Assembly (NCBI GenBank): GCA_902478945.1
Contig: CABSMX010000042.1
Span: 1 to 16,616, forward strand
Direction: 5' to 3'
Length of the DNA stretch: 16,616 bases
From: an uncultured Collinsella sp.
Lineage (GTDB): Bacteria > Actinomycetota > Coriobacteriia > Coriobacteriales > Coriobacteriaceae
Under the pieces are notes generated by a model. The model saw only the letters and a program-made list of their open reading frames with translations. It had not been told where the DNA came from and did no database searches. Position 1 is the first letter of the stretch; each line of letters opens with the position of its first letter. The position numbers and the translations under genes are program-made. Positions 1 to 8,430 of the stretch are shown here, piece after piece.

Positions 1-45
1 ACACTCGACTAGTCGTCGGCAGCGTCAGATGTGTATAAGAGACAG
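1..45 (+). other. Illumina Nextera adapter and index (not genomic)
   Basis: Bases 13-45 match the Nextera Read 1 transposase adapter, ending in the Tn5 mosaic end (AGATGTGTATAAGAGACAG at 27-45). Bases 1-4 (ACAC) match the end of the P5 oligonucleotide, and bases 5-12 (TCGACTAG) match the Nextera i5 index known as S513. This is untrimmed library sequence at a contig end, not bacterial DNA. The adapter sequences are recalled from established knowledge. Confidence 0.97.
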
Positions 46-287
46 GTAGTAGATATTGGATATGGCAGTCCGGTATGGGGATAAATGACCGCTTACGCCT
101 AAATTGGTAGCGTTTGGCGCTGAGAGCTTGATAAAAATGCAGGATATCGCTAACGTTTTTGTTACGAAAAGAATTCAAATTGGCTTTTTTTCGAACTCAC
201 TTTTTAGTGCCTTGCGGTGCCCGAGGAAAGCGACTGCCCCTTCAGGGGATCGAATAAGGCCTCGATGGGGATGGATTAATCGTTTTG
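46..287 (+). other. Upstream region of the signal peptidase gene, no gene seen
   Basis: About 240 bases before the first gene. A 73-codon open frame starting at 104 runs into the peptidase gene in another frame, has no ribosome binding site and resembles no protein family I know. The last part can fold: CGAGG (222-226) pairs with CCTCG (260-264), and inside it CCCC (237-240) pairs with GGGG (245-248) over a TTCA loop, with CGA (231-233) pairing with TCG (250-252). I could not match this to a known riboswitch class. The outer helix abuts the GGGG at 267-270 that probably serves as the ribosome binding site, so an effect on translation is possible but unproven. Confidence 0.4.
180..208 (+). promoter_or_regulatory. 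Possible sigma-70-type promoter for the sipW-led operon
   Basis: TTGGCT at 180-185 and TTTAGT at 203-208 are separated by 17 bases. Each matches four of six consensus positions of the -35 and -10 boxes. It is the best-spaced candidate I found upstream of the first gene and would give a leader of roughly 70 bases. The match is weak and could be chance. Confidence 0.25.
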
Positions 288-842
288 ATGACTCGCGGAC
301 TCAAACGTTTTATTGCACTTCTTAGCAGTCTGGCGCTTGCGCTTGTCATAGCCCTTGCCGTTGTTTCTTTTGCTCCCCGCGCATTTGGATACACGCCTTT
401 TGCAGTGCTTTCGGGCTCTATGGATCCCAAGCTTCCCGTTGGCTCCATGGTGTTTGTTCGCCAGGTTGAGCCATCGGATATTGCCGTGGGTGACAATGCA
501 ACTTTTTACCGATCGGACGGCGCCGTAGTGACCCACCAGGTGTACGAGGTCGACCCTGTGGCGCAGACGATCAGCACGCAGGGAATCGCAAACAAAAATG
601 CAGATGGAAGCATCATGCACGACGCCGAGCAGACGCCTTTTTCACGCGTGATCGGCGTCGTTTCTTTTTGTGTCCCTTACCTGGGCTTCGTTAACGCATA
701 TTGCACGACGATGCCCGGTTTGCTTGTTGTGGTGGCCGTTCTGGCGCTGCTGGTCGCGGCGTCGATAGTGCTCGATCGGATGGTTCCCGACGAGCCTGCG
801 GGCAAGCATACCCGCGCGCATGTGAGAGAGCGGCGTTCATAG
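288..842 (+). CDS. sipW: SipW/ER-type signal peptidase I
   Basis: Membrane-bound signal peptidase that removes signal peptides from exported proteins. From the ATG at 288 it has 184 residues; a TTG at 285 in the same frame is an alternative start. Residues 8-27 form an N-terminal membrane segment. The catalytic serine lies in the motif LSGSMDP (Ser44). His83, in VTHQV, stands where ordinary bacterial type I peptidases carry lysine, which marks the ER/SipW subclass. The conserved TQGIANKNAD block (97-106) matches the family's substrate-pocket region. A second membrane segment (about 145-163) precedes a basic cytoplasmic tail. In Bacillus, SipW processes TasA and TapA. Here the gene heads a locus with three proteins carrying SipW-type signals, so those are its likely substrates. 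The weak GGGGATGG at 267-274 is the probable ribosome binding site. Confidence 0.93.
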   Translation: MTRGLKRFIALLSSLALALVIALAVVSFAPRAFGYTPFAVLSGSMDPKLPVGSMVFVRQVEPSDIAVGDNATFYRSDGAVVTHQVYEVDPVAQTISTQGIANKNADGSIMHDAEQTPFSRVIGVVSFCVPYLGFVNAYCTTMPGLLVVVAVLALLVAASIVLDRMVPDEPAGKHTRAHVRERRS

Positions 843-912
843 CAGCAGGGAGAGGTGTCGGCGGCGGCAAGGGCCGTTGCCGGGGAAGTCGGTTTTCGAA
901 AGGAAGAGAACG

Positions 913-1626
913 ATGGAAAACAAGAAGAAAAAACGCTACGGCATCGTTGCCGCCCTGCTGCTGCTGGTGCTGGCTGCCGGCGTGGGCACCTATGCATGGC
1001 TGACAGCCACGCAGACGCTGAACAACGTGTTTACGGTGGGCAGCATCAACATTCCCGAAAAGAAGCCCGATCCCGACCAGCCCGATAAGCCTGGCACCGA
1101 TAATAATACCGACAAAGCCTATCTGTTCGAGACCAAGTGGAAAGACAACTCCAAGATTGTTCCTGGCTCCAGCACCGATAAGAACCCGAACGTTGGCATC
1201 GCGAAGGGCTCAGACGACGCCTACGTGTTCATCTACGTGAAGAACGCCATGGTCAAGGATGACACCGCTGCCGAGAACACCCCGTACTTCGCCCTCAACG
1301 ACAACTGGAAGCCGGTTGATGGACAGGTGACCTCCTCTGCCGACGGCCAGTACCTGAGCGGTCTGTTCATGTACGCCAAGGGTGCTACCGATGGCAAACC
1401 TGTTGCCCTCTCCGCCAAGAGCGCTACTGAGGACGTCTACACCGGCGAGCTCTTTAGCAAGGTTGTGTTCCCGGGCACCCTGGAGGGCTCCATGGTCGCC
1501 AGGAACCCCACGATGAAGGTTTCCGCCTACATCTTCGGAGCCGACCAGACGGACGGCAACACCAGCGCTGCTGACAACGCCGTCACTCAGGCCAAGACTT
1601 GGGCTAATACCATTAAGAACCAGTAG
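913..1626 (+). CDS. SipW-dependent TasA/camelysin-like subunit, probable major subunit
   Basis: Small exported protein of 237 residues. The ATG at 913 is preferred over an upstream in-frame start at 877 because AAAGGAAG at 899-906 lies six bases before it and the protein then begins with a typical basic stretch (MENKKKKR). A hydrophobic segment (11-25) is followed by GTYAWLTATQ and NNVFTVGSINI, the arrangement seen in SipW substrates such as TasA, where cleavage falls just after the membrane segment and a short N..F..G.. strand follows. After a Pro/Asp-rich linker (49-66) comes a beta-rich domain with YVFIYVKN and VVFPGTLEGSM, similar in layout to the other two small subunits of the locus. 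It has its own good ribosome binding site and is followed by an attenuator-like hairpin, as expected for an abundant subunit. The polymerising role is inferred. Confidence 0.82.
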   Translation: MENKKKKRYGIVAALLLLVLAAGVGTYAWLTATQTLNNVFTVGSINIPEKKPDPDQPDKPGTDNNTDKAYLFETKWKDNSKIVPGSSTDKNPNVGIAKGSDDAYVFIYVKNAMVKDDTAAENTPYFALNDNWKPVDGQVTSSADGQYLSGLFMYAKGATDGKPVALSAKSATEDVYTGELFSKVVFPGTLEGSMVARNPTMKVSAYIFGADQTDGNTSAADNAVTQAKTWANTIKNQ

Positions 1627-1639
1627 TAGCCCCACCCCC

Positions 1640-1690
1640 ACTGAGATCCCAGCCCGCTCCCCATCCCCATTTTCGGGCCGGGATCTCGGT
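1640..1690 (+). terminator. Attenuator-like hairpin after the first small subunit
   Basis: GAGATCCCAGCCCG (1643-1656) pairs with CGGGCCGGGATCTC (1674-1687) with one A/C mismatch, and three outer pairs (one G-T) extend the stem. The loop is 17 bases. The hairpin is followed by CCCCTTTT, a poor T-run, so partial termination that lowers expression of the downstream genes is more likely than a full stop. It lies 13 bases after the stop codon. Confidence 0.6.
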
Positions 1691-1719
1691 CCCCTTTTGA
1701 TCGACGATTGGCGAACGTA

Positions 1720-2367
1720 ATGCTCAACAATCTTTCCGACAATCAGAAACGCACCTTGGCGCTTGCCGCGATGGCGCTGTTGGCCCTGGCGTGCCTGTGT
1801 GGCACGCTGGCTTTTACCGTTGATATGGTTCCGGCGAACAACGTCCTATCGTTTGGCAGCGTGAAGGTACGAGTCTGCGAATACACCCTAAACGAGCAGG
1901 GCGAGGAGATTCCGTTTGAGGCCGACGAGCGCGGTGACTATCCCGATACCAAGGCCGGGGGCTCTGACATCAGCCGCATTGTGCGCGTGGAGAACGCCGG
2001 CGCGCAGCCTGAGTACGTTCGCGCTCGTCTGCGCATGACGTCGGTGGCGCCCGACGGTTCGAGTGCGGACGCCTCGGGCAACGTCGCCTTTCACGTGAAC
2101 GCGGGCGAGGGGTCCCCGTGGATCGATGGCGGCGATGGGTGGTACTACTACCGCGGATTGGCCGGACGCGGGGGCGTGCTCGATTCCGGTGCCATGACGG
2201 AGAGCCTCATGGACTCGCTGCGATTTGTGGGCGACTACCACGATGCCGCGCGCGGCGGCTCATACAGGCTCGATATCGACGTCCAGGCCGTGCAGGCCAA
2301 AAACCAGCAGGCAAACGATACCGTCCTCGACGTGCTCGACGTCGTGGGCTGGCCGGAGGCGAACTAG
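1720..2367 (+). CDS. SipW-dependent exported protein, second small subunit
   Basis: From ATG 1720 the protein has 215 residues; TTG 1708 in frame would add four. Neither start has a clear Shine-Dalgarno sequence, so the start is uncertain. A hydrophobic segment (about 13-28) is followed by GTLAFTVD and ANNVLSFGSVKV, the same signal layout as the neighbouring small subunits. The body contains VRVENAGAQPEYVRARLR, GDGWYYYRG and, near the end, YRLDIDVQAVQAK. These correspond to VKNTGSAPAYLRVAV, DGFYYW and VVDISTQAIQS in the third small subunit (7859-8428), so the two belong to the same family; they resemble the families described as alternate-signal exported proteins linked to SipW. Its stop is three bases before the adhesin start, indicating co-translation. 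Likely a minor or adaptor subunit; the role is inferred. Confidence 0.8.
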   Translation: MLNNLSDNQKRTLALAAMALLALACLCGTLAFTVDMVPANNVLSFGSVKVRVCEYTLNEQGEEIPFEADERGDYPDTKAGGSDISRIVRVENAGAQPEYVRARLRMTSVAPDGSSADASGNVAFHVNAGEGSPWIDGGDGWYYYRGLAGRGGVLDSGAMTESLMDSLRFVGDYHDAARGGSYRLDIDVQAVQAKNQQANDTVLDVLDVVGWPEAN

Positions 2368-2370
2368 CCC

Positions 2371-5300
2371 ATGGAGATTAAGAACATGAACCGAGGCGTG
2401 CTCGGCAGGCTGATCGCTGTGGTGGCAATCGCCCTTTGCTGCGTTGTAGCGCTGCCGGCGGCAGCGTATGCCGAGGATGTGCCCGAGGACAAGACCGAAT
2501 TCCATATCACAAACAGGAACGACTTCCTGGCGTGTGTCGCGCTGTCGCGACAGCGCGACACGTCGCAGTGGCGCGTCTATCTCGATAACGATATCGTTCT
2601 TAACGATGATGATATGAACGCCATTGTTGCGGATACGGTCAAGCACCTCTCCTTTGGCAACAAAGAACATCCCTTTAAGGGCGTCTTTGACGGTCAAAAC
2701 CATACCGTGAAGGGCCTGAACTACGAGAATAAGGTCTTGGATCCCGAGCGCGACACGGGCTTTTTTGCCGAGACCGATGGCGCCACCATCAAGAACTTCT
2801 TGGTCAAGGATGCCAACATTTGGGCTGACTTCCGCGGCGGCATTATCGTGGGCAGGGCGATCAACACCCACTTCGAAAATGTCATGGTCATGGAGAGCAC
2901 TCTGCACGTTACGTGCGCCAACAACATGCTCAACGTGATTACCAATGCGGGTTTTGAGGGGGGCCTGATTGCCGGCGAGCTCGATGGTTGCACCCTCTAC
3001 AACTGCGAGGTCCGTGGTGGCCGCGCCGTTAACAACACGACTTCGGGCGTACAGGCAATCGGTGGCGAGGGCCTGTATATGGCGGCGTTTGCCGGCTACG
3101 TTAAGAACTCGACCATCGAGTATTGCCGCGTGACGCCTACGCGCAACGAGGATGGCTCGATTGCCGAGAAGGGCATGACCGACGTTACCAATAAATACGA
3201 TGTGGCCATTGGCGCCCTGGGCGGCAACAACGTGTACGCCTCGGGTTTTGTGGGCTGCATGGCAGAAGGCGCTAAAGTCATTGACTGCTTTTCAACGGCG
3301 AAATGCTATAGCTATGCTGCTTCTTACGTGGGCGTTGTCTCCGTAACGCGCGCTTGGACGGGCGGTCTTGCAGGCCGCATCTTGTCTAAGAGCGGTAATG
3401 AAATCACTCGCAGCCATTTCGCCGGCGATTTGAGCTCGCGCCAGTACAACCCCATCGCCGTGATCCCCATTATTCAAAACGACGTGAACCTGGGCGGTAT
3501 TGCTGCACGCGCTAATGCGGGTGATGCGACTATCACTGATTGCTACTTCAAGCCCAGTGTCAGCCTATCCGGGTTTAGTCAGGGTACGGCAGCCAAGAAG
3601 AAGATTTACGCCCTTGCGGGTGATGGCACGGTATCCGGTGCCGGATTCGGTCCCTGGGACGACGAACGCTACGTCACACGTGAGCTGTGGGAGCAGCATG
3701 ATTACGACTTCTGTGCCGGCACCATGCGCTCGACTGCTAACGATGCGTATCTGAATGACTCACACCCCAATGAGTGGGCGATGGACTACAAACTGAATAT
3801 TCCCGTGCATGGCCAGAGCGTTAAGGCGACGATTGATTTTCCCGGTGCAGGCATCGCGACCATCGAGGCAACCAAACTCGGTATTGATCAGGCGACCTCT
3901 GATCCGTATACCTTTGCCGTGAGTGCCGTGCTGGCGGGAACGGCCCAGGGCTTGGCCCAGGGCGATACGTCGGTAACGTTTAAGCAGGATACCTCCGCAA
4001 AGCCTGAGGGGCTGAGCGGGGAGAACGGCGGCTACCGTTTTATGGGCTGGTTCCGCGAGCCCGATGTGCAAGTGAATCGAATTGGACAAGACAACAGCTG
4101 GTTTGACGGCAAGACCGATGCCGATGCTGTGGCTGCTGGCAAGCAGGTCCAGAAGAGCGAGTTGCACGACGAAACGTCAACCTATACTGCCGATAACGCG
4201 AAAGGGGCCAAGGCTTTTGAGGGCAATGACCTGTTTATCGCTTCGTACGAGGCACAGGTGCTGTTCTATAACGTTAAGGGCGAGACGCTTGATTGGAAAA
4301 CCGGTGCTGCGCACGGCAAGTCAACTGATTGGTACCGCTATGGCGTGGGTTTGACGCCCGCTGCCCCCGCGGATCGCGGCAACTTGAAGCCTACCGCGAC
4401 ATTTATCGGCTGGACCACGCAGCCTAGCAGCGAGGCGGGGATGAATGGTGGCTATGCCGCCATCACCTCGACTCAGTTAGCCGAGCTTAAAAATCAGGGA
4501 GCTTTTTATCCTGCGGGTTGCGAGATCACGGTTGTCCGTCCTACCGACTTCTACCCGGTGTACAGCGACTACGTGTCGAACATCATAACGGTGTTCGAGG
4601 GCAATGAGCAGGACACAACCGACGATAAGACTCTGCGCGACGGTGTGGGCAAAACCAATGTCGACGTCCAGACTACCGAGGACGGCACCAGCGTCTACAC
4701 GGTACAGGTGTGCAACACGGAAGGTACGCCCCTGTCCAATGGCGGCAAGCTGCCCGATGGCTATCGCTTCTTGGGTTGGTACGAAAACAAGGGAACCGAG
4801 GATGCTCCGCTCGAGGTGCGCGTAAGCCGCGATCCCAGCTATACGCTCCCCGCAGATGTCGATTTAACCGCGCCGCATACCTACATCGCCCGCTTTGAGT
4901 ACCGAGTGGATTATTACGTTCGGGCTTATACCAACCATGAGTTTACGGACAGCAAGCTACTTTGTTCCGTTTGGAATCGCTATCAAACGCCCTTTGAGGA
5001 AAACGTCGGTAGTACCTTCGTGCGTGAAAACGTCGTCCACTGGGGTCCGGAGCATGTTGACCACGGTATAAAGGATAGGTATGACGAAACGTGTGGCACG
5101 CGCTTCACGAAGGAAACCCTTGTCGTGAGTCCCCTTAACGCGTACTCGCACAACGTTAAAAACGATACGGGAGCCGATACTCTAAAAAACCTCTATGCCG
5201 ATACTGATTTTCCAGGCGCTGCAACTCTAAGCGATACTTGGACTTCGGCTTCGCTGAACGTAACGGCCAAACTGGTGAATGATCGCTATCGCCTGAATTT

Positions 5301-7866
5301 CTGGACGCTTGAGCGCGATGGTGAATATTGGACATATGTGAAAAATCCCATCGAGAGCATAGCGCGTACAGATAAGAAGTACTACGTTCGCGCGATGATT
5401 ACCACGGACGTTAATTTCTACAACAAGGGCGATAATGTCGTGAGGACTGCCACGCGGCGCTATGAGAGTAACTTGCTGCAGACCAAGGTGAACGGGGCGG
5501 ATCCGACGTTCACGTATTACTACCCGCATGTTAATAAGTCGGTTAAAGTGGCCGAAAAACCAGAAGATGGTGAGAAAGGATCGTATGAGAGCCCCCTGAC
5601 CCTCGAAGCTTCCCCGACCGATGCCGACATGGCCGTGCCGGGCTATAAGTTCCTGGGCTGGATTTCGACCGCCGAGGTCAAGAAGGATTCTGCCGTCTGG
5701 AAATATATCTATGATGTCGCCAACGACCCCTATGTGACGAGCGATCCGGAGAAGGCGACGCCATACTTGGCGACCGACGCGTCCAAGGTTACCCAGTGGC
5801 AGGATGCCTATCCCGTATACGTAAAATATAACGTTAACTACACCACCAACCTGCACCGCAAGGGCTTTGATGGAACGTCGGGCATCAATGTTCCGCGATT
5901 CGACATTACGCCTAAACTTGATCCTCAGCAGAACGGTGACGTGGTGGCTACGGTGAGCCCCGACATTACGACGACGGTGTATGCCGACGGTACTGGTGGC
6001 GCCTATCAGCTTAAGAAGCTCGAGATCGAGCTTCCCGACGGAACGGTAAAGAAGCTCGATCCGACGGGCGAAGGCGGCAATACCTATTCCTATACCGTGG
6101 AGCCGGGTAAACCCTATACGTTTGTGGCCTACTACACGCCCATTGCGGTGGTGTATCACCTGAACGACACCGATATCGATGGCAAGCTCGCGCAGGAGGG
6201 CAATACGCTCGGCAGCCTTAAGGATGGCATGCCACTGCCGACGTATAACGTTGGCGACATCGATGCTGCAACGAACGCATACAATGCCTTCGTAGGCTGG
6301 ACGGAAACTAAACCGGCATCCGGCAACGGTTATGTCATTTGGTCGGACGGCCTCCCCATGGTGAATACAAACACTGTGGTTAACGCCCCCATGGAGCTGT
6401 ACCCGGTCTACCGTGCCAGCGCGGTAATTGTCCAATCGAATATCGATGCCAATCTGGATAACCCCGATTCCGTGCGTTTTCTTTCGCGCACCGACTCTGG
6501 CGATCAAATTTCGCTGGAAGTAAGAGCTACAGCTGAGGTTGTCGGCAGGGATGGCACCAAGTACGACTTTGTCGGCTGGTCGCGTGACTATGAATCCGAT
6601 AGTAAATACACTCTGATGACCGAAGACGATAAGTATCCCCTCGAGGGTAGTGAACCCTTTAAGGGCGCGACGTATACCGCGGTGTACAAGGTCACGCCGT
6701 ATAAGGTGCGCTATCACAGCGTCGACGGGGCGGTCATCTTTACGGCGACGGTCGACTCGGGCGACGAGCGTGCGCAGGACGGTAAGCCTGGCTTTGTCTA
6801 CACGGTCGATGTTCCCAAAATGGACGAGAGCGGCAACCCTGTCTACGACAACGACGGCAATCCTGTGATGGAGCAAAAATCCGTGGCGTACGATCCGGAC
6901 GCCCACTCCAAGATCGTCGCGCTGCTCGATGAACAGGCTGCTGCCAATGGCGATAAGCGTGAGCTCTTCTTGGAGTGGCGATATGTGGGTGCGGATGGCA
7001 ATGCGAAGTCTTGGGATGAGTTTAAGAGTGAGCCAGTCAAGGGTGACATGGACCTGTATCCCGTGACGTATCGCGTGGTTGCCAACGATACGTCTGATCC
7101 CGCGAGCCCCGTAACTATGACCGCGCAGCTTAAATGGCTGCTCGATCCCGCCGCCGCCAACACCGTCGATGACGGTGCCGACAAGGCGCCGTTTAAGGTC
7201 TGCTTTGCCGAGCCGTTTATGGGGACGCAACTGACTGTTACGGTAACGCAGGCAAGCTACGGCCCTGGTGCAGAGGGCGTTTCTGCGGCGGAAGAGCCTG
7301 TGAACGGCAAGTTTGTCTCGCTCTACAGCCTGGGTTCGGGTAATGGTTCGTTCGACCTGGCCAACCGTCTGGAGTATAAAAAGACGGGTGAAGACGGCCA
7401 AGGCGACGGCAATGCCGTGTTCAACTTTGACCAGACTCATGCGCTGACGATCGTTAAAAAGACTACCGATGCTAGTGCCATGGGACAGACGTTCCGCTTT
7501 AAGGTGACGAAGACGGCGGAGGGAGCCTCTCCCGAGACGCGCGTGGTCGAGGTGAAGGTCGATAAGCAGCAGCCGGAAAACGGCGAGACCTGGTATGTCG
7601 GCAGCGTGCAATTTGCCGCGCCGACGGGCATCTATACCGTCGAGGAAGACACGAATTGGGCATGGCGCTACGAGGGCGAGCTGAGCACGCCGGGCAAGGC
7701 GTCCGTTAAATCTGCCGAGCTGACGATTTCGTCTGCTTCGAGCGCGGGCGATGCGGTGGTGACGTGCGTCAACACGCGCGCGAAGGACAAATGGGTCGAT
7801 GGCGGCTCGCGTGCCAAGAATGTTTGGGAAAACGGCACGCTGGGGAGGGAGGACAAGGATGACTAA
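2371..7866 (+). CDS. Giant secreted adhesin with GLUG and InlB/Flg_new-type repeats and a pilin-like C-terminal domain
   Basis: Protein of 1831 residues. GGAGG at 2355-2359 serves ATG 2371; an ATG at 2386 with GGAG nine bases upstream is an alternative. A standard signal peptide ends in ALPAAAYA-E near residue 34. Residues about 40-430 form a beta-helix-like region with GLUG-style motifs (GVFDGQNHTVKGL, TGFFAE, GGIIVGR). From about 480 to 1560 come repeated InlB-B/Flg_new/Listeria-Bacteroides-type modules, recognised by the core Y-x-F-x-G-W near residues 555, 678, 798, 1092, 1304, 1398 and 1533, several followed by LYPVY. The last domain (about 1685-1806) has Lys1696/1697, Glu1758 in YTVEED and Asn1801 in CVNTR, spaced like a Cna-B/SpaA isopeptide domain. 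It ends in DKWVDGGSRAKN and a short acidic tail, with no LPxTG and no membrane anchor, so attachment probably depends on partner subunits. Its stop overlaps the next gene by 8 bases. Confidence 0.88.
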   Translation: MEIKNMNRGVLGRLIAVVAIALCCVVALPAAAYAEDVPEDKTEFHITNRNDFLACVALSRQRDTSQWRVYLDNDIVLNDDDMNAIVADTVKHLSFGNKEHPFKGVFDGQNHTVKGLNYENKVLDPERDTGFFAETDGATIKNFLVKDANIWADFRGGIIVGRAINTHFENVMVMESTLHVTCANNMLNVITNAGFEGGLIAGELDGCTLYNCEVRGGRAVNNTTSGVQAIGGEGLYMAAFAGYVKNSTIEYCRVTPTRNEDGSIAEKGMTDVTNKYDVAIGALGGNNVYASGFVGCMAEGAKVIDCFSTAKCYSYAASYVGVVSVTRAWTGGLAGRILSKSGNEITRSHFAGDLSSRQYNPIAVIPIIQNDVNLGGIAARANAGDATITDCYFKPSVSLSGFSQGTAAKKKIYALAGDGTVSGAGFGPWDDERYVTRELWEQHDYDFCAGTMRSTANDAYLNDSHPNEWAMDYKLNIPVHGQSVKATIDFPGAGIATIEATKLGIDQATSDPYTFAVSAVLAGTAQGLAQGDTSVTFKQDTSAKPEGLSGENGGYRFMGWFREPDVQVNRIGQDNSWFDGKTDADAVAAGKQVQKSELHDETSTYTADNAKGAKAFEGNDLFIASYEAQVLFYNVKGETLDWKTGAAHGKSTDWYRYGVGLTPAAPADRGNLKPTATFIGWTTQPSSEAGMNGGYAAITSTQLAELKNQGAFYPAGCEITVVRPTDFYPVYSDYVSNIITVFEGNEQDTTDDKTLRDGVGKTNVDVQTTEDGTSVYTVQVCNTEGTPLSNGGKLPDGYRFLGWYENKGTEDAPLEVRVSRDPSYTLPADVDLTAPHTYIARFEYRVDYYVRAYTNHEFTDSKLLCSVWNRYQTPFEENVGSTFVRENVVHWGPEHVDHGIKDRYDETCGTRFTKETLVVSPLNAYSHNVKNDTGADTLKNLYADTDFPGAATLSDTWTSASLNVTAKLVNDRYRLNFWTLERDGEYWTYVKNPIESIARTDKKYYVRAMITTDVNFYNKGDNVVRTATRRYESNLLQTKVNGADPTFTYYYPHVNKSVKVAEKPEDGEKGSYESPLTLEASPTDADMAVPGYKFLGWISTAEVKKDSAVWKYIYDVANDPYVTSDPEKATPYLATDASKVTQWQDAYPVYVKYNVNYTTNLHRKGFDGTSGINVPRFDITPKLDPQQNGDVVATVSPDITTTVYADGTGGAYQLKKLEIELPDGTVKKLDPTGEGGNTYSYTVEPGKPYTFVAYYTPIAVVYHLNDTDIDGKLAQEGNTLGSLKDGMPLPTYNVGDIDAATNAYNAFVGWTETKPASGNGYVIWSDGLPMVNTNTVVNAPMELYPVYRASAVIVQSNIDANLDNPDSVRFLSRTDSGDQISLEVRATAEVVGRDGTKYDFVGWSRDYESDSKYTLMTEDDKYPLEGSEPFKGATYTAVYKVTPYKVRYHSVDGAVIFTATVDSGDERAQDGKPGFVYTVDVPKMDESGNPVYDNDGNPVMEQKSVAYDPDAHSKIVALLDEQAAANGDKRELFLEWRYVGADGNAKSWDEFKSEPVKGDMDLYPVTYRVVANDTSDPASPVTMTAQLKWLLDPAAANTVDDGADKAPFKVCFAEPFMGTQLTVTVTQASYGPGAEGVSAAEEPVNGKFVSLYSLGSGNGSFDLANRLEYKKTGEDGQGDGNAVFNFDQTHALTIVKKTTDASAMGQTFRFKVTKTAEGASPETRVVEVKVDKQQPENGETWYVGSVQFAAPTGIYTVEEDTNWAWRYEGELSTPGKASVKSAELTISSASSAGDAVVTCVNTRAKDKWVDGGSRAKNVWENGTLGREDKDD
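2534..2561. repeat. 28-bp perfect palindrome inside the adhesin gene
   Basis: A perfect dyad centred between 2547 and 2548 (core GCTGTCGCGACAGC). It lies in frame, encoding VALSRQRD at about residues 56-63 of the adhesin, just before its beta-helix region. It could form a strong mRNA hairpin about 160 bases into the message, or be a protein or recombinase site; no function is shown. Confidence 0.85.
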
Positions 7867-8428
7867 GCGCAAGCGGATCGTTGCCCTCCTTGTCGGCATC
7901 CTCCTTTTGGCCGGCGTCGTCGGCACCTTTGCGTGGCTTTCGGTTACGGGCGTGCTGGTCAACGAGTTTGGCTTTGGCTCGGTGGCGCCTTCGGTGGACG
8001 AGACGCTCAAGGACAACGTGAAAAGGGATGTCTCGGTAAAAAACACGGGCTCGGCTCCGGCATACCTGCGTGTCGCGGTGGATATCTACTGGCAGGATAA
8101 GGATGGCGCGCGCCTGTGGGATGAGCCGGTTGCCGGCACCGACTACACCATTGAGTGGGGCGATAAAGGCGATGCCTCCGCCACTAACAGACCTTCGTCT
8201 TGGGTTCTTGCGAGCGACGGGTTCTACTACTGGACGTCTTCTGTTAAGCCGCTCGACAAGACGGGCGTGCTCATCAAGAGCGTGTCCGAAAAGAAGGCAG
8301 ATGGTAAAAACCTAGTCGTCGACATTTCGACCCAGGCAATTCAGTCTACGCCCGACGATGCAGTTAAAGAGGCATGGGGTTGCACGGTCAATGATGGCGT
8401 GCTGGTGCCGCCGCATGGAGGTGCGTAA
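7859..8428 (+). CDS. SipW-dependent exported protein, third small subunit
   Basis: Protein of 189 residues. ATG 7859 is chosen because a strong GGAGGGAGG lies just upstream at about 7843-7852 and the protein then starts MTKRKR, a normal basic signal start; an upstream in-frame ATG at 7799 would add 20 unlikely residues. The start overlaps the adhesin's end (ATGACTAA), a sign of translational coupling. A hydrophobic segment (7-22) precedes GTFAWLSVTG and NEFGFGSV, the SipW-type signal layout. The domain carries VKNTGSAPAYLRVAVDIYW, WVLASDGFYYW and VVDISTQAIQS, matching the second small subunit block by block. A partner of the adhesin, or a cap or adaptor in a fibre, is likely; the exact role is inferred. 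Confidence 0.82.
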   Translation: MTKRKRIVALLVGILLLAGVVGTFAWLSVTGVLVNEFGFGSVAPSVDETLKDNVKRDVSVKNTGSAPAYLRVAVDIYWQDKDGARLWDEPVAGTDYTIEWGDKGDASATNRPSSWVLASDGFYYWTSSVKPLDKTGVLIKSVSEKKADGKNLVVDISTQAIQSTPDDAVKEAWGCTVNDGVLVPPHGGA

Positions 8429-8430
8429 GT

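Noticed and set aside
30..90. Promoter-like TTGGAT / GATAAA near 55-85
   Set aside because: Spacing and consensus match are poor, and it is next to the adapter junction, so the context is incomplete.
5227..8046. 939-codon minus-strand open frame
   Set aside because: Antisense shadow of the adhesin and third subunit genes, Arg/Ile/His-rich without recognisable domains; a GC-rich codon effect.
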